Origin: Microbacterium maritypicum
Lineage (GTDB): Bacteria > Actinomycetota > Actinomycetes > Actinomycetales > Microbacteriaceae
NCBI RefSeq assembly: GCF_041529975.1
Contig: NZ_CP168030.1
Coordinates: 2,108,001 to 2,172,000, forward strand
Length of the DNA stretch: 64,000 bases
Direction of reading: 5' to 3'
Under the pieces are notes generated by a model. The model saw nothing but the letters and a program-made list of their open reading frames with translations. It was not told the origin of the DNA and did no database searches. Position numbers and translations under genes: made by a program. Shown here piece by piece: positions 28,694 to 37,251 of this stretch (positions within the stretch are counted from its first letter, which is position 1; every line of letters starts with the position of its first letter).

Positions 28694-29812
28694 ATGACAG
28701 CGACCCCCTCCGAAGCGCCGGATAGTGGTACGGGTGCGAGAGACTCCATCGCGGCGGCGGCTCCGCGCGACCGCAAAGTGACGATCGATGACGTCGCAGC
28801 TCGGGCCGGCGTTTCCAAGAGCGCGGTGTCGTTCGCGTTCAACGGTCGGCCAGGTGTGGGTGAGGAGACGAAGGAGCGCATCCTCCAGGCGGCCCGTGAA
28901 CTCGAGTGGCGTCCGGATGCGCGAGCGCGTGCCCTGTCGCGGAGCCGCGCACAGGCTCTGGGGCTCGTGATCCTCCGTGACCCTGAACTGGTCAGCACCG
29001 ATCCGTTCTTCGCTCAGTTCGTCGCCGGTGTGGAAAGCCACCTCTCGACGGTCGGATATGCCCTGGTGCTTCAGGTCGTAGACGGACAGGACGCCGAGAA
29101 GGAGGCATACTCGCGGTTCGCGCGAGAAGCGCGCGTCGACGGAGTGTTCATCACCGACCTTCGTGTCGACGACGAGCGGCCGAGCGCGCTCGCCGCGTTG
29201 GGTGTGCCCTACGTCGTCCTCGGATCGCCCGAGGGTGAGGGGAGTGCTCCCATCGGATTGGACGACGCGGCCGGCGTCCGGCGCGCCGTCCGTCATCTGC
29301 ATGCGCTCGGTCACCAGCGCATCGCCCATGTCGCCGGGGGTGACAGGTACGTGCACTCGCGCGTGCGCCGTGAAGCCTGGGAATCGGAGATGCGACGGCT
29401 CGGGCTCGAGCCGGGTGGTGTGGCGCAGGGGGACTTCACCGGAGGATCGGGAGCACGAGCCACGCACGAGCTGCTCGACCAGACGGAAGCGCCGACGGCG
29501 ATCATCTACGCCAACGACATCATGGCGATTGCGGGAATCTCGGCAGCGATCGACCGGGGTCTGCGTGTGCCGCAGGACCTCTCGGTGGTGGGATTCGACG
29601 ACATCCCGCTGGCGCCGTACATCACACCGCCGCTGACCACGGTGCGACAAGACGTCTTCCGGTGGGGCAATGCCTGCGCCCGCACACTGGTGGCGCTGAT
29701 CGAAGAGCGGGAGCACGCGCCGATCGACTTGCCCGCGGTCGAGTTCGTGGTGCGGGGAAGCACGGCGAAGGTGCCGATGCCGTCGGAGACCCTCCCGGAA
29801 GGGAACGAATGA
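28694..29812 (+). CDS. LacI-family transcriptional repressor of the glycan locus
   Basis: A 372-residue LacI/GalR regulator. The helix-turn-helix VTIDDVAARAGVSKSAVSFAFNG starts near residue 29, after a disordered Ala-rich leader, followed by the hinge helix region WRPDARARALS. The periplasmic-binding-type effector domain fills the rest, with family segments IAHVAGG, YANDIMAIAGI and VVGFDDIPLAPYITPPLTTV. It lies between the divergent permease operon and the HAD gene. The repeated palindrome AAACCGGTTT at two promoters of the locus, with a central CpG, is a typical LacI-family site and is probably its target. The inducer is presumably a breakdown sugar. Confidence 0.92.
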   Translation: MTATPSEAPDSGTGARDSIAAAAPRDRKVTIDDVAARAGVSKSAVSFAFNGRPGVGEETKERILQAARELEWRPDARARALSRSRAQALGLVILRDPELVSTDPFFAQFVAGVESHLSTVGYALVLQVVDGQDAEKEAYSRFAREARVDGVFITDLRVDDERPSALAALGVPYVVLGSPEGEGSAPIGLDDAAGVRRAVRHLHALGHQRIAHVAGGDRYVHSRVRREAWESEMRRLGLEPGGVAQGDFTGGSGARATHELLDQTEAPTAIIYANDIMAIAGISAAIDRGLRVPQDLSVVGFDDIPLAPYITPPLTTVRQDVFRWGNACARTLVALIEEREHAPIDLPAVEFVVRGSTAKVPMPSETLPEGNE

Positions 29813-30594
29813 ACGACGGCGCTCCCCGTCTGATCGCGTTCGATCTCGACGACACGCTCGCGCCGTCGAAGAGCGCTATCCACCCCGTGATGGGAAGGCT
29901 GCTGTGTGCGCTCGCCGGCCGCATCGACGTCGCCATCATCTCGGGAGGAAGCCTCGAGCAGTTCCTCGTTCAAGTCGTGGATCGACTGCCCGAGGCGGAT
30001 GCCGCGACTCTCTCCAGCTTTCACCTGCTTCCTGCCTGCGGAACCCAGTACTACCGAATCGGACTCGCCGGCGTCGAGACCGTGTACGCCCGCAGCCTCG
30101 CCGCAGACGCCCGAGCCGAGGCAATGGCTGTAGTGGAGGAGGAGGCTCGGCGACTCGGCCTGTGGGAGACCAGGCCCTGGGGCGAGATCGTTGAAGACCG
30201 AGGGTCGCAAGTCACATTCTCCGCGCTGGGCCAGCACGCTCCCGTCGGTGCCAAGTCCGCGTGGGACCCGACCGGAACGAAGAAGAATGCGCTGCGCGCC
30301 GCCGTCGCCGCTCGCCTCCCGGAGCTGGAGGTGCGGTCGGGTGGCTCGACCTCGGTCGACATCACCGAGCGCGGTATCGACAAGGCCTACGGGATGAAGC
30401 GGCTCGTCGAGCAGACAGGCATCCCGCTCGACGACATGCTCTTCGTCGGCGACCGTCTGGACGTCGACGGGAACGACTATCCGGTGCTCGCGATGGGCGT
30501 CCCCTGCAAAGCCGTTGCAGGTTGGGAGGACACAGCCGCATTTCTCCGAGGTCTCATCCTCCGCTCAGGGGTGCGGGACAGCACTGCTGGATGA
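29809..30594 (+). CDS. HAD-IIB protein resembling eukaryotic-type phosphomannomutase
   Basis: A 261-residue HAD-superfamily enzyme. Motif I is AFDLDDTLAPSK with Asp12 (nucleophile) and Asp14. ISGGS is motif II, and the late motif LFVGDRLDVDGNDYPV supplies Mg-binding acids with the DGND arrangement of eukaryotic-type phosphomannomutases. The cap segment RSGGSTSVDITERGIDKAYG also parallels that family. A mutase would convert mannose 1-phosphate, the product of a GH130 phosphorylase, to mannose 6-phosphate; a sugar phosphatase is the main alternative. It overlaps lacI by four bases (ATGA) and ends 22 bases from a convergent gene. Confidence 0.7.
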   Translation: MNDGAPRLIAFDLDDTLAPSKSAIHPVMGRLLCALAGRIDVAIISGGSLEQFLVQVVDRLPEADAATLSSFHLLPACGTQYYRIGLAGVETVYARSLAADARAEAMAVVEEEARRLGLWETRPWGEIVEDRGSQVTFSALGQHAPVGAKSAWDPTGTKKNALRAAVAARLPELEVRSGGSTSVDITERGIDKAYGMKRLVEQTGIPLDDMLFVGDRLDVDGNDYPVLAMGVPCKAVAGWEDTAAFLRGLILRSGVRDSTAG

Positions 30595-30616
30595 GGCTGA
30601 CGCGCCCGCCGTCCCG

Positions 30617-31798
30617 TCACCCCGGCCCCAGCCGGAAGACGGGCACGAAGTCGGGGTCGACGATCGCCGGCCGCCGCAGGCTGAACGCGGAGATGTCGTG
30701 CTCGGTGCGGCCGACGGTCAGCAGTTCGGCGAGGATCCGCCCCATCAGGCTCGCGAACTTGCCCGCGTGGCCGGCGCCGTTGAACACCGCGACATGGGGA
30801 TGGCCGGGGATGGTGTCGAGCACGAAGTCCCGGTCGGCGGGCATGTCGTACACGCAGGTCTTGCTCACCAGGAGCGGGCCGGCGGCGGCCGGAAGGTGCT
30901 CCCGGAGGAAGTCGTGGAGCAGCAGCGGCTCCGTGTCGTCGGGCACGAACGTCCGCTCGGCAGATGAAATGAAGCGCCCGCGCATGTCCCGGGCGATCTT
31001 GATCGCCGCTTCGCCGTAGACGGGGAACCCGTAGTGCACCTCGTCGGCGTGATGGATCCAGATGGGGAACCTGTCCGGAGTGAACTCCGCGAGGTTCGAT
31101 GAGGAGAAGTACCCGACCTGCTCCTGGCTCAGCGTGAGTTCGAAGGAGAGGCCGAGGTCAGGCATGAGGTCGCCCAGCCACGAACCGGCGGCGACGACGA
31201 GGTGGCCAGCGTCGAACGAGCCCTCCGAAGTCGTCACCGTGACCCCTTCGGCGGTGACCCGCACACCGGTCACGACCACCCCCGAGCGGAACTCGACCCC
31301 GGCGGCCCGGGCGAGCGACACATGAGCGGACACTGACCGGCGGATGTCGAGGATGCCGCCCTCTGCCTGATGAATCCCGATCGTGTCGTCGCTCACGTTC
31401 CACTGCGGGTACTGCGTGCGGATGTCGTCGATCGTCAGTTCGTCGTAGCGGATGCCCGCGGCATCCATCGCCCGGCGGTACCCGTCGATCTCCGCCGCGC
31501 CGGGGCTGCCCGCGGCCGCGAGGTCGATCCCTCCGGTCTTCGTGTAGACCTGCAGACCAGAACGCTCCTCGACCTGGGCCCAGGCGGCGAACATCGCATC
31601 CGTGAGCCGGGTGTACTCCTCGCGATGGTAGGCGCGGCGGATGATCCGAGAATGGTCACCGGAGGATCCGAAGGCATGGCCGAGCTCGAACTGCTCCAGC
31701 ACGAGAACGCGCTCTGCGCCGCCCTGCGCCAGCCAGTAGGCGGCCGCGGATCCGATGGCTCCGGCGCCGATGACGATGTGAGAGTAGCCCTGGCTCAT
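30617..31798 (-). CDS. FAD-dependent amine oxidase, sarcosine oxidase/SolA type
   Basis: A 393-residue flavoprotein of the monomeric sarcosine oxidase group, which oxidises secondary amines such as N-methylated amino acids with release of hydrogen peroxide. The dinucleotide-binding GAGAIG is at residues 11-16. Near the C-terminus LVSKTCVYDMPADRDFVLD carries Cys315, the position of covalent FAD attachment in the family, followed by FNGAGHAGKF. The start overlaps the TetR stop (ATGA), so it belongs to the tetR transcript. The natural amine is unknown; the adjacent amidohydrolase and esterase suggest breakdown of an N-substituted compound. Confidence 0.85.
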   Translation of the reverse strand: MSQGYSHIVIGAGAIGSAAAYWLAQGGAERVLVLEQFELGHAFGSSGDHSRIIRRAYHREEYTRLTDAMFAAWAQVEERSGLQVYTKTGGIDLAAAGSPGAAEIDGYRRAMDAAGIRYDELTIDDIRTQYPQWNVSDDTIGIHQAEGGILDIRRSVSAHVSLARAAGVEFRSGVVVTGVRVTAEGVTVTTSEGSFDAGHLVVAAGSWLGDLMPDLGLSFELTLSQEQVGYFSSSNLAEFTPDRFPIWIHHADEVHYGFPVYGEAAIKIARDMRGRFISSAERTFVPDDTEPLLLHDFLREHLPAAAGPLLVSKTCVYDMPADRDFVLDTIPGHPHVAVFNGAGHAGKFASLMGRILAELLTVGRTEHDISAFSLRRPAIVDPDFVPVFRLGPG

Positions 31799-32361
31799 GT
31801 CGTCGACTCCTTCGTGAACAATGCGATGAAACGGTATGCGGCGGCATCCACCTCCGCCGAGGGGCTGAGCAGTCGCTGCAGCAGGAGTCCGCGCATGCCG
31901 GCGACGGCGACGAGGCTCGACTGCGCGGCATCCGTCGCCGAGGATCCGTCGCGACGGGCAGCCGCTTCGAGGAGACGCGTCAGATCATCGAGATCGGCCA
32001 CGAACTCGTCGTAGGCGCCGCGCTCATACACGGCCAGGCCGATCAAGTGGAAGAACGCACGGGTCCGCTCCTCCTGTGCTGTGCTCGAATAGAAGTCCCA
32101 GATCGCCCGGAACAGATCGATGAATCCGAGGCCCCCGCTCGTCGCCGCGATCATGAGATTGTCGCGGCGGCGTGCTTCGGAGAGCACAGCGCTGAGCAGA
32201 CCCGGCCGCGAACCGAAGTGGTAGGTCAGCAGCGTGTGGTGCACGCCGAGGCGCTCCGCCACCTGCCGCATCGACAGGTTCGGGCTGGGGCCGTTCTCGC
32301 CGAACTCGTCGAACAGCGCCTCCAGGAGCCGTGCCCTTCCTTCGCCCACCGGTGCTCGCAT
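31795..32361 (-). CDS. TetR-family regulator
   Basis: A 188-residue TetR-type repressor. The helix-turn-helix is NLSMRQVAERLGVHHTLLTY, HFGSRPGLL (about residues 30-57). The rest is the helical ligand domain with no recognisable subfamily. The longer frame upstream is antisense to the amidohydrolase. The ATG at 32361 is preceded by CGGAGG at good spacing, so I chose it. It is divergent from the amidohydrolase operon, and the gap between them carries a 15-bp direct repeat likely to be its operator. It probably controls both directions. Confidence 0.88.
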   Translation of the reverse strand: MRAPVGEGRARLLEALFDEFGENGPSPNLSMRQVAERLGVHHTLLTYHFGSRPGLLSAVLSEARRRDNLMIAATSGGLGFIDLFRAIWDFYSSTAQEERTRAFFHLIGLAVYERGAYDEFVADLDDLTRLLEAAARRDGSSATDAAQSSLVAVAGMRGLLLQRLLSPSAEVDAAAYRFIALFTKESTT

Positions 32362-32379
32362 GTTGCCTCCGTTGACTTC

Positions 32380-32428
32380 TTCACCACTGTTGAGTACGTT
32401 AGCGCACAACCAATTCACCACTGTTGAG
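32380..32428. promoter_or_regulatory. Direct-repeat operator between tetR and the amidohydrolase gene
   Basis: The 15-mer TTCACCACTGTTGAG occurs at 32380-32394 and again at 32414-32428, 34 bp apart, in the 94-bp divergent gap. Each copy is an imperfect inverted repeat in itself. This is the expected position for sites of the adjacent TetR regulator. Confidence 0.7.
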
Positions 32429-32455
32429 GACGCAGTCGTTCTCGGAAGAGGCGTC

Positions 32456-33682
32456 ATGACCGAGATCTGGTTCGCAGACGGGATCATCGCCGACGGGTCC
32501 GGCGCCGAGCCTTCGCCCGCGGACGTCTGCGTGGAAGACGGCGTGATCACCCGGATCGGATCGGCTCCGGCGAGCGCGACCACCGTGGACCTCGACGGCA
32601 TGCTGCTGACGCCCGGCCTGATCGACGCCCATGTGCACTTCGGACTCTCGAGCCCGATCCGCGCGCAGTTCGGCTTCCAGCTCTCGGCCGCGGAGATCGC
32701 CGCCGACATCTTCCACACCGCGAGCCGCACCCTCGACGCGGGATTCACCACCGTGCGCGACACCGGAGGCATCGATGGGGGAGTGGTCGACGTCATCGCG
32801 AAGGGCAAGGTCCGTGGTCCGCGGGTGCTGTCGTGCGGCCCCGTGCAGTGTCAGACCGGCGGACATGGCTACTACGGGGCGGCGTGGGAGCCGACCGAGC
32901 TGTGGGAGACGCACCACATCCCCGGGCTCACGGCCCTGTCCCTCATGTCGGGTAACGCCGACGAGCTGCGGCGCAATGTGCGGGAGTCGTTCCGGCGCGG
33001 GGCGACCTTCCTGAAACTGTGCGTCACGGGCGGTGTCGTCGGGGGTCACGACCGCCTCGACGACACGCAGTTCACGGTGGCGGAGATCGCGGTCGCCGTC
33101 GAGGAGGCCGCCGCGCGCGGCACCTATGTGACCGTGCATGCGCACAACAACGCCGGCATCCGCAATGCGGTGCGGGCGGGCGTGCGCTGTGTGGAGCACG
33201 GGACAGACATCGACGAGCCGACCGCACAGCTCATGCGGGAGCACGACGTGGCGCTCGTCCCCACCTTCGCGGTGGTCGATCAGATCATGGACCCCGGGAG
33301 CCTCGACGTGGACCCATCGACACGCGACCGCCTGGCCGGCGCTCGTCGCCGCATGGCGAACGCGCTCGAGATCTCCCGTGCAGCGGGCATGCGGATCGGC
33401 CTCGGCTCTGACCTCCTCGGACCCGAGCAATACCGCAGAGGCGAGGAGCTGCGACTGCGCGCCGAGCTGGAGTCGCCCATGCAGGCGCTCGTCTCGGCCA
33501 CCCGCGTCAATGCCGACATCCTCGGCATCGGAGACACCGTCGGGATGCTCCGCGTGGGGATGGCGGCCGACATGGTCGCGTGGGAGCGGAACCCGCTCGA
33601 CGACGCCCGCATCTTCGCGGATCCGGACATGGCCGCCTTCGTCGTGAAGGCCGGCCGCATCATGAAGGGAGACACCCAGTGA
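32456..33682 (+). CDS. Amidohydrolase-superfamily metal enzyme
   Basis: A 408-residue amidohydrolase of the imidazolonepropionase/prolidase-like type. The metal set is visible: HVHFG (about residue 60), a candidate carboxylated Lys in FLKLCVTGG (about 187), His in TVHAHNN and CVEHG, and Asp in GLGSDLLG (about 321). The family hydrolyses C-N bonds of dipeptides, N-acyl amino acids or cyclic amides. The ATG at 32456 is the first in frame after the TetR operator region; upstream codons overlap tetR. It is the first gene of a four-gene plus-strand operon. The substrate is unknown. Confidence 0.85.
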   Translation: MTEIWFADGIIADGSGAEPSPADVCVEDGVITRIGSAPASATTVDLDGMLLTPGLIDAHVHFGLSSPIRAQFGFQLSAAEIAADIFHTASRTLDAGFTTVRDTGGIDGGVVDVIAKGKVRGPRVLSCGPVQCQTGGHGYYGAAWEPTELWETHHIPGLTALSLMSGNADELRRNVRESFRRGATFLKLCVTGGVVGGHDRLDDTQFTVAEIAVAVEEAAARGTYVTVHAHNNAGIRNAVRAGVRCVEHGTDIDEPTAQLMREHDVALVPTFAVVDQIMDPGSLDVDPSTRDRLAGARRRMANALEISRAAGMRIGLGSDLLGPEQYRRGEELRLRAELESPMQALVSATRVNADILGIGDTVGMLRVGMAADMVAWERNPLDDARIFADPDMAAFVVKAGRIMKGDTQ

Positions 33683-34581
33683 GCGCGATGCTGAACGGCT
33701 GCTTGGCCGACACGGAGTACCTCGAGGTCACGGCACGGTCGGGGCATCGCTACGCCGTCTGGGTGACGACACCCCCGGGCTATGCGGAATCCGCCGAGCC
33801 CCTGCCGCTGATCTACGTGACGGACGGCAACTGGGCGGTCGGGCTCACGGCCCCGCTCATCGTCACCCAGGCGGACCCCTACCTCACGATCGCTCCCTAC
33901 ATCCAGGTCAGCGTCGGCTATGCCGGTGACGAGGCCGCGCAGTGGGCCCAGCTTCGCAACCGCGACCTCGTGCCGCCGGGAGAACCCGTGGGCGACGAGA
34001 TGCGCAGGACGCTCACGGCCGCCCGCGACTCCGGGGCGATGACCCCGGAGCACGTCGACGCCTACCTCGCCCAGCTGGCCGACACCCACGCCGACGTCTT
34101 CCTCGAATTCCTGACGGAGGAGCTCCACCCCCTCCTGCAGTCGAAGTTCCGTGTGAGCGAGACCGGTCATGGGCTCTTCGGCTACTCCTACGGAGGTCTC
34201 TTCGCCCTGTACGCCTGGTTGCAGGCGACGTCTCCGTTCGCGACTTTCGGCGCCGGCAGCCCGGGTGTCGCGGCCACGGACAGCCAGGTGTTCCCGCTGA
34301 TCGCCGCGCTTTCGAACCACGATCCCGCCTCCTCCGCTCGGCGGCTGCACGTCACGCTGAACGAAGCCGAGCTGTTCGGAGAGATTCCCATCTACCGGGA
34401 GATCGGGCGCAACCTGCTCACCGTCCTCGAAGAACTGCATGCGAGGGGACGCGCGGGGGACGTCTCGAGGGCCATGCTGCACGAGACCCACCTCACCGGG
34501 TTGCAGGCCTCGTTCCTGAGCTACCTCAAGACCTGCCACACGCGCTCGGGATCCATCCACGGCGACGATGCCCGTGACTGA
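33679..34581 (+). CDS. Alpha/beta hydrolase, putative esterase (EstD/Fes type)
   Basis: A 300-residue esterase-fold protein. The nucleophile elbow is LFGYSYGGLFAL with Ser in GYSYGG (about residue 172), and an early PLPLIYVTDGNWAVG matches the family's oxyanion-side strand. A candidate acid lies in LNEAELFGE, and a His near HETHLTG. There is no signal peptide, so it acts in the cytoplasm. The GTG at 33679 overlaps the amidohydrolase stop in a GTGA; the ATG at 33688 is an alternative start. It overlaps the following FAD oxidase gene by 14 bases. It probably hydrolyses an ester intermediate of the same pathway. Confidence 0.78.
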   Translation: MSAMLNGCLADTEYLEVTARSGHRYAVWVTTPPGYAESAEPLPLIYVTDGNWAVGLTAPLIVTQADPYLTIAPYIQVSVGYAGDEAAQWAQLRNRDLVPPGEPVGDEMRRTLTAARDSGAMTPEHVDAYLAQLADTHADVFLEFLTEELHPLLQSKFRVSETGHGLFGYSYGGLFALYAWLQATSPFATFGAGSPGVAATDSQVFPLIAALSNHDPASSARRLHVTLNEAELFGEIPIYREIGRNLLTVLEELHARGRAGDVSRAMLHETHLTGLQASFLSYLKTCHTRSGSIHGDDARD

Positions 34582-35953
34582 GTCCGCGCTCCTCGCCGAT
34601 CTCTCCGCGGTGCTTCCCGCCGACCGTCTGACGACGGACCCGGATGTGCTCGAGAGCTACGCGCACGACGACGCCGAGTGGGCGGAGTGGTCGCTGCCCG
34701 CCTGCCTCGTGCGACCGTGCACCCCCGAGGAGGTGCAGGCAGTGGTCCGGGCATGCCTGCGCCATGACACCGCGGTCGTCGCCCGTGGGGCGGGCACCGG
34801 GCTCTCCGGCGGTGCCAATGCGCTCCCCGGCTGCGTCGTGATCTCCCTGGAGCGGATGAACGCCGTGCTCGAGGTGGACGAGCTCGAGCGCCTCGCCGTC
34901 GTGCAGCCCGGGGTGGTGAACGACGACCTCCGCGCCCGCGTCGCCCAGAACGGCCTCTGGTATCCACCGGATCCGGCGAGCTCGCCCTGGTCGACCATCG
35001 GCGGCAACGTCGCGACGAATGCCGGCGGGGTCTGCTGCGTGAAGTACGGCGTCACCCGGGACTACGTGCTCGGTATGCAGGTCGTGACCGGGACGGGAGA
35101 GCTCGTCCGCCTCGGACGCCGCACCGCGAAGGGCGTCGCGGGATACGACCTGACCGGTCTTCTGGTCGGATCCGAGGGGACGCTCGGTATCGTCACCGAG
35201 ATCACGGTGCGACTGCGGCCGGCTCGCCCGCCCGAGCAGACGATCGCCGGGTTCTTCGACTCGCTCGCCGACGCGGGGGAGACGGTGCGCGAGGTCGCGG
35301 CTGCCGGGCTCACGCCGTCGGCGCTGGAGCTGATCGACCGGAACTGCCTGCGCGCGGTCGACGACTGGAAGAACATGGGGCTCTCGGCCGACGCCGCGGT
35401 CGTGCTGCTCGGGCGCGTGGACACCCCGGGTGCCGCGGGGGAGGAAGAGGCCGCCGCACTGTTGGCCGCCTTCGAGCGCGGCGGTGCCACGTGGGCCGAC
35501 CGGAGCACGGACGAGGCCGAGGGGGAGGCGCTCTTCGCCGCCCGACGACTGGCCTATCCGGCCTTGGAACGCCTCGGTCCCGTCCTGACCGAAGACGTGT
35601 GCGTCCCGAAAGCCGCCGTTGCGGAGATGCTCGGACGCATCGAGGCCATCGGGCTCGCGAACGACGTGCTCATCGCCAACATCGCGCATGCGGGCGACGG
35701 CAACCTGCACCCGCTCCTCGTCGTTCCGGCCGGTGACGACGAGGCGCGCGCTCGCGCGGAGAAGGCGTTCACGGAGATCATCGACGCCGCCCTCGCGCTC
35801 GGAGGCACTGTCACCGGCGAGCACGGCGTGGGTCTGCTCAAGCGCGAGGGGTTGGTGTCAGAGCTCGCTCCCGCCGTCCTCGACATGCATCGAGCGATCA
35901 AGGCCGCGCTCGACCCCGCCGGAATCCTCAACCCCGGCAAGGTCATCGGGTGA
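34568..35953 (+). CDS. FAD-linked 2-hydroxyacid dehydrogenase (GlcD/D-LDH type)
   Basis: A 461-residue flavoenzyme of the vanillyl-alcohol-oxidase fold. The FAD-binding domain carries RGAGTGLSGGANALPGCV (about residues 78-95) and NVATNAGGVCCVKYG. The C-terminal cap ends in the family segment ANIAHAGDGNLHPLL and GTVTGEHGVGLLKR, with His residues that bind the substrate or metal. Members oxidise D-lactate, glycolate or D-2-hydroxyglutarate to 2-oxoacids. No FeS partner gene (GlcE/GlcF type) is present. It closes the TetR-divergent operon, suggesting that the pathway yields a 2-hydroxyacid. Confidence 0.85.
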   Translation: MPVTESALLADLSAVLPADRLTTDPDVLESYAHDDAEWAEWSLPACLVRPCTPEEVQAVVRACLRHDTAVVARGAGTGLSGGANALPGCVVISLERMNAVLEVDELERLAVVQPGVVNDDLRARVAQNGLWYPPDPASSPWSTIGGNVATNAGGVCCVKYGVTRDYVLGMQVVTGTGELVRLGRRTAKGVAGYDLTGLLVGSEGTLGIVTEITVRLRPARPPEQTIAGFFDSLADAGETVREVAAAGLTPSALELIDRNCLRAVDDWKNMGLSADAAVVLLGRVDTPGAAGEEEAAALLAAFERGGATWADRSTDEAEGEALFAARRLAYPALERLGPVLTEDVCVPKAAVAEMLGRIEAIGLANDVLIANIAHAGDGNLHPLLVVPAGDDEARARAEKAFTEIIDAALALGGTVTGEHGVGLLKREGLVSELAPAVLDMHRAIKAALDPAGILNPGKVIG

Positions 35954-35962
35954 GAGCGGGGC

Positions 35963-36058
35963 GTGGTCGTCACCGGGGTGATCCTGCTCGCCATCGCTCC
36001 GTTCGTGTCCTACGCGGCCGTGGCCTGGGCCCCGGGCTTCGCGATCGGGATCCCGTGA
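35963..36058 (+). CDS. Possible 31-residue single-span membrane peptide
   Basis: GTG at 35963 opens 31 codons, almost all hydrophobic (starting VVVTGVILLAIAPFVSYAA), consistent with one membrane helix. It begins nine bases after the hydroxyacid dehydrogenase stop, with a G-rich stretch (AGCGGGG) before it. It may be a real small membrane protein of the operon or chance; no homologue is recognised. Confidence 0.35.
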   Translation: MVVTGVILLAIAPFVSYAAVAWAPGFAIGIP

Positions 36059-36150
36059 CGCAACGCCGCCGACTCTGGCGCCCAGCCGCGGGATCGAGGA
36101 TGATATCGATCATCGCCAGGACACCGTGAACGAAAGGGCGTACCGCGACG

Positions 36151-37251
36151 ATGACGAACCTCACGATCGGAACTGTTCTCGGCGATGCCGGGGCAAGAGC
36201 CGAACTCGACGCGCGGCGTTTCAACCGCCACACCTTCTGGGTCGGTCAGAGCGGGAGCGGCAAGACGTACGCGCTCGGCGTGCTGCTGGAGCAGCTGCTG
36301 CTGGAGACCGAGCTGCCGATGCTCATCCTCGATCCGAACGGCGACTTCACCCGGTTGCGCGAGACCAGGGCCACGGCGAACGATGCGGATGCGTCGCGGA
36401 TCGCCGCGGCGGACATCCGGGTGTTCCGTTCTGGCGCAGGGGTGGGCGACGGGGATCGGCTGCATGTGCGCTTCGTCGATCTGGTGCCCTCATCGAAGGC
36501 GGCCGTGCTGCGGATGGATCCCATCGCCGACGCCGAGGAGTACAACGCTCTGATCCATGTCGAGCAGGAGGCCGAGAGCTTCGACGCGCGCGACATGCTC
36601 CCCGACCTGCGCGCGTCGGACGACCCCGCCCTGGTCGGACTCGCGAACCGGATGGAGAACCTCGAGGTCCTGGAGTGGGAACTGTGGTCGCGCGGTGCCC
36701 TGTCGGTGGTGGACACGATCGACCAGCGCCCGCGGGCGACCGTCCTCGACCTCGGTGGCTTCGAGCACCGGCCGGAGCCGAAGGTCGCCGCGCTCGCCGT
36801 GCTCGAGCACCTCTGGTCCCGGCGGGAGGAGCGCCGCCCGTTGCTGATCGTGATCGATGAGGCGCACAACCTGTGCTCGCCGAATCCGGAGACGGCGGTC
36901 GAGCGAGCCCTCACGGAGCAGCTGGTGCAGATCGCGGCCGAGGGGCGCAAGTTCGGGCTCTGGTTGCTGCTCTCCACCCAGCGGCCGACGAAGATCCACC
37001 CCAACGTCCTCTCGCAGTGCGACAACCTCGCGCTGATGCGGGTCAATGCACCCCGAGACCTCGCCGAGCTCGCCGACGTGTTCGGCTTCGCCTCGGAGGA
37101 GGCCATCCGTCGGTCCGCGCAGTTCGTGCAGGGGCAGGCGCTGTTCGCCGGTGGTTTCATCGCCGAGCCGACGTTCGTGCAGATGGGCGCGCGGCTCACC
37201 GAGGAGGCCGGTGGCGACGTGAAGGTCCCGCTCCGGGCGGGAGAGGAGTGA
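36151..37251 (+). CDS. HerA/DUF87-like P-loop ATPase
   Basis: A 366-residue ATPase of the HerA-FtsK group. Walker A is GQSGSGKT (residues 32-39), Walker B is LLIVIDEAHN (about 230), and the sensor/arginine region is LLSTQRPTKIHPNVLSQCDN, which is characteristic of HerA-type pumps. HerA proteins move DNA with the NurA nuclease or act in defence systems. No nuclease gene is adjacent; instead a membrane protein gene overlaps its stop. The ATG at 36151 is preceded by GAAAGGG. Its partner and role are therefore open. Confidence 0.85.
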   Translation: MTNLTIGTVLGDAGARAELDARRFNRHTFWVGQSGSGKTYALGVLLEQLLLETELPMLILDPNGDFTRLRETRATANDADASRIAAADIRVFRSGAGVGDGDRLHVRFVDLVPSSKAAVLRMDPIADAEEYNALIHVEQEAESFDARDMLPDLRASDDPALVGLANRMENLEVLEWELWSRGALSVVDTIDQRPRATVLDLGGFEHRPEPKVAALAVLEHLWSRREERRPLLIVIDEAHNLCSPNPETAVERALTEQLVQIAAEGRKFGLWLLLSTQRPTKIHPNVLSQCDNLALMRVNAPRDLAELADVFGFASEEAIRRSAQFVQGQALFAGGFIAEPTFVQMGARLTEEAGGDVKVPLRAGEE

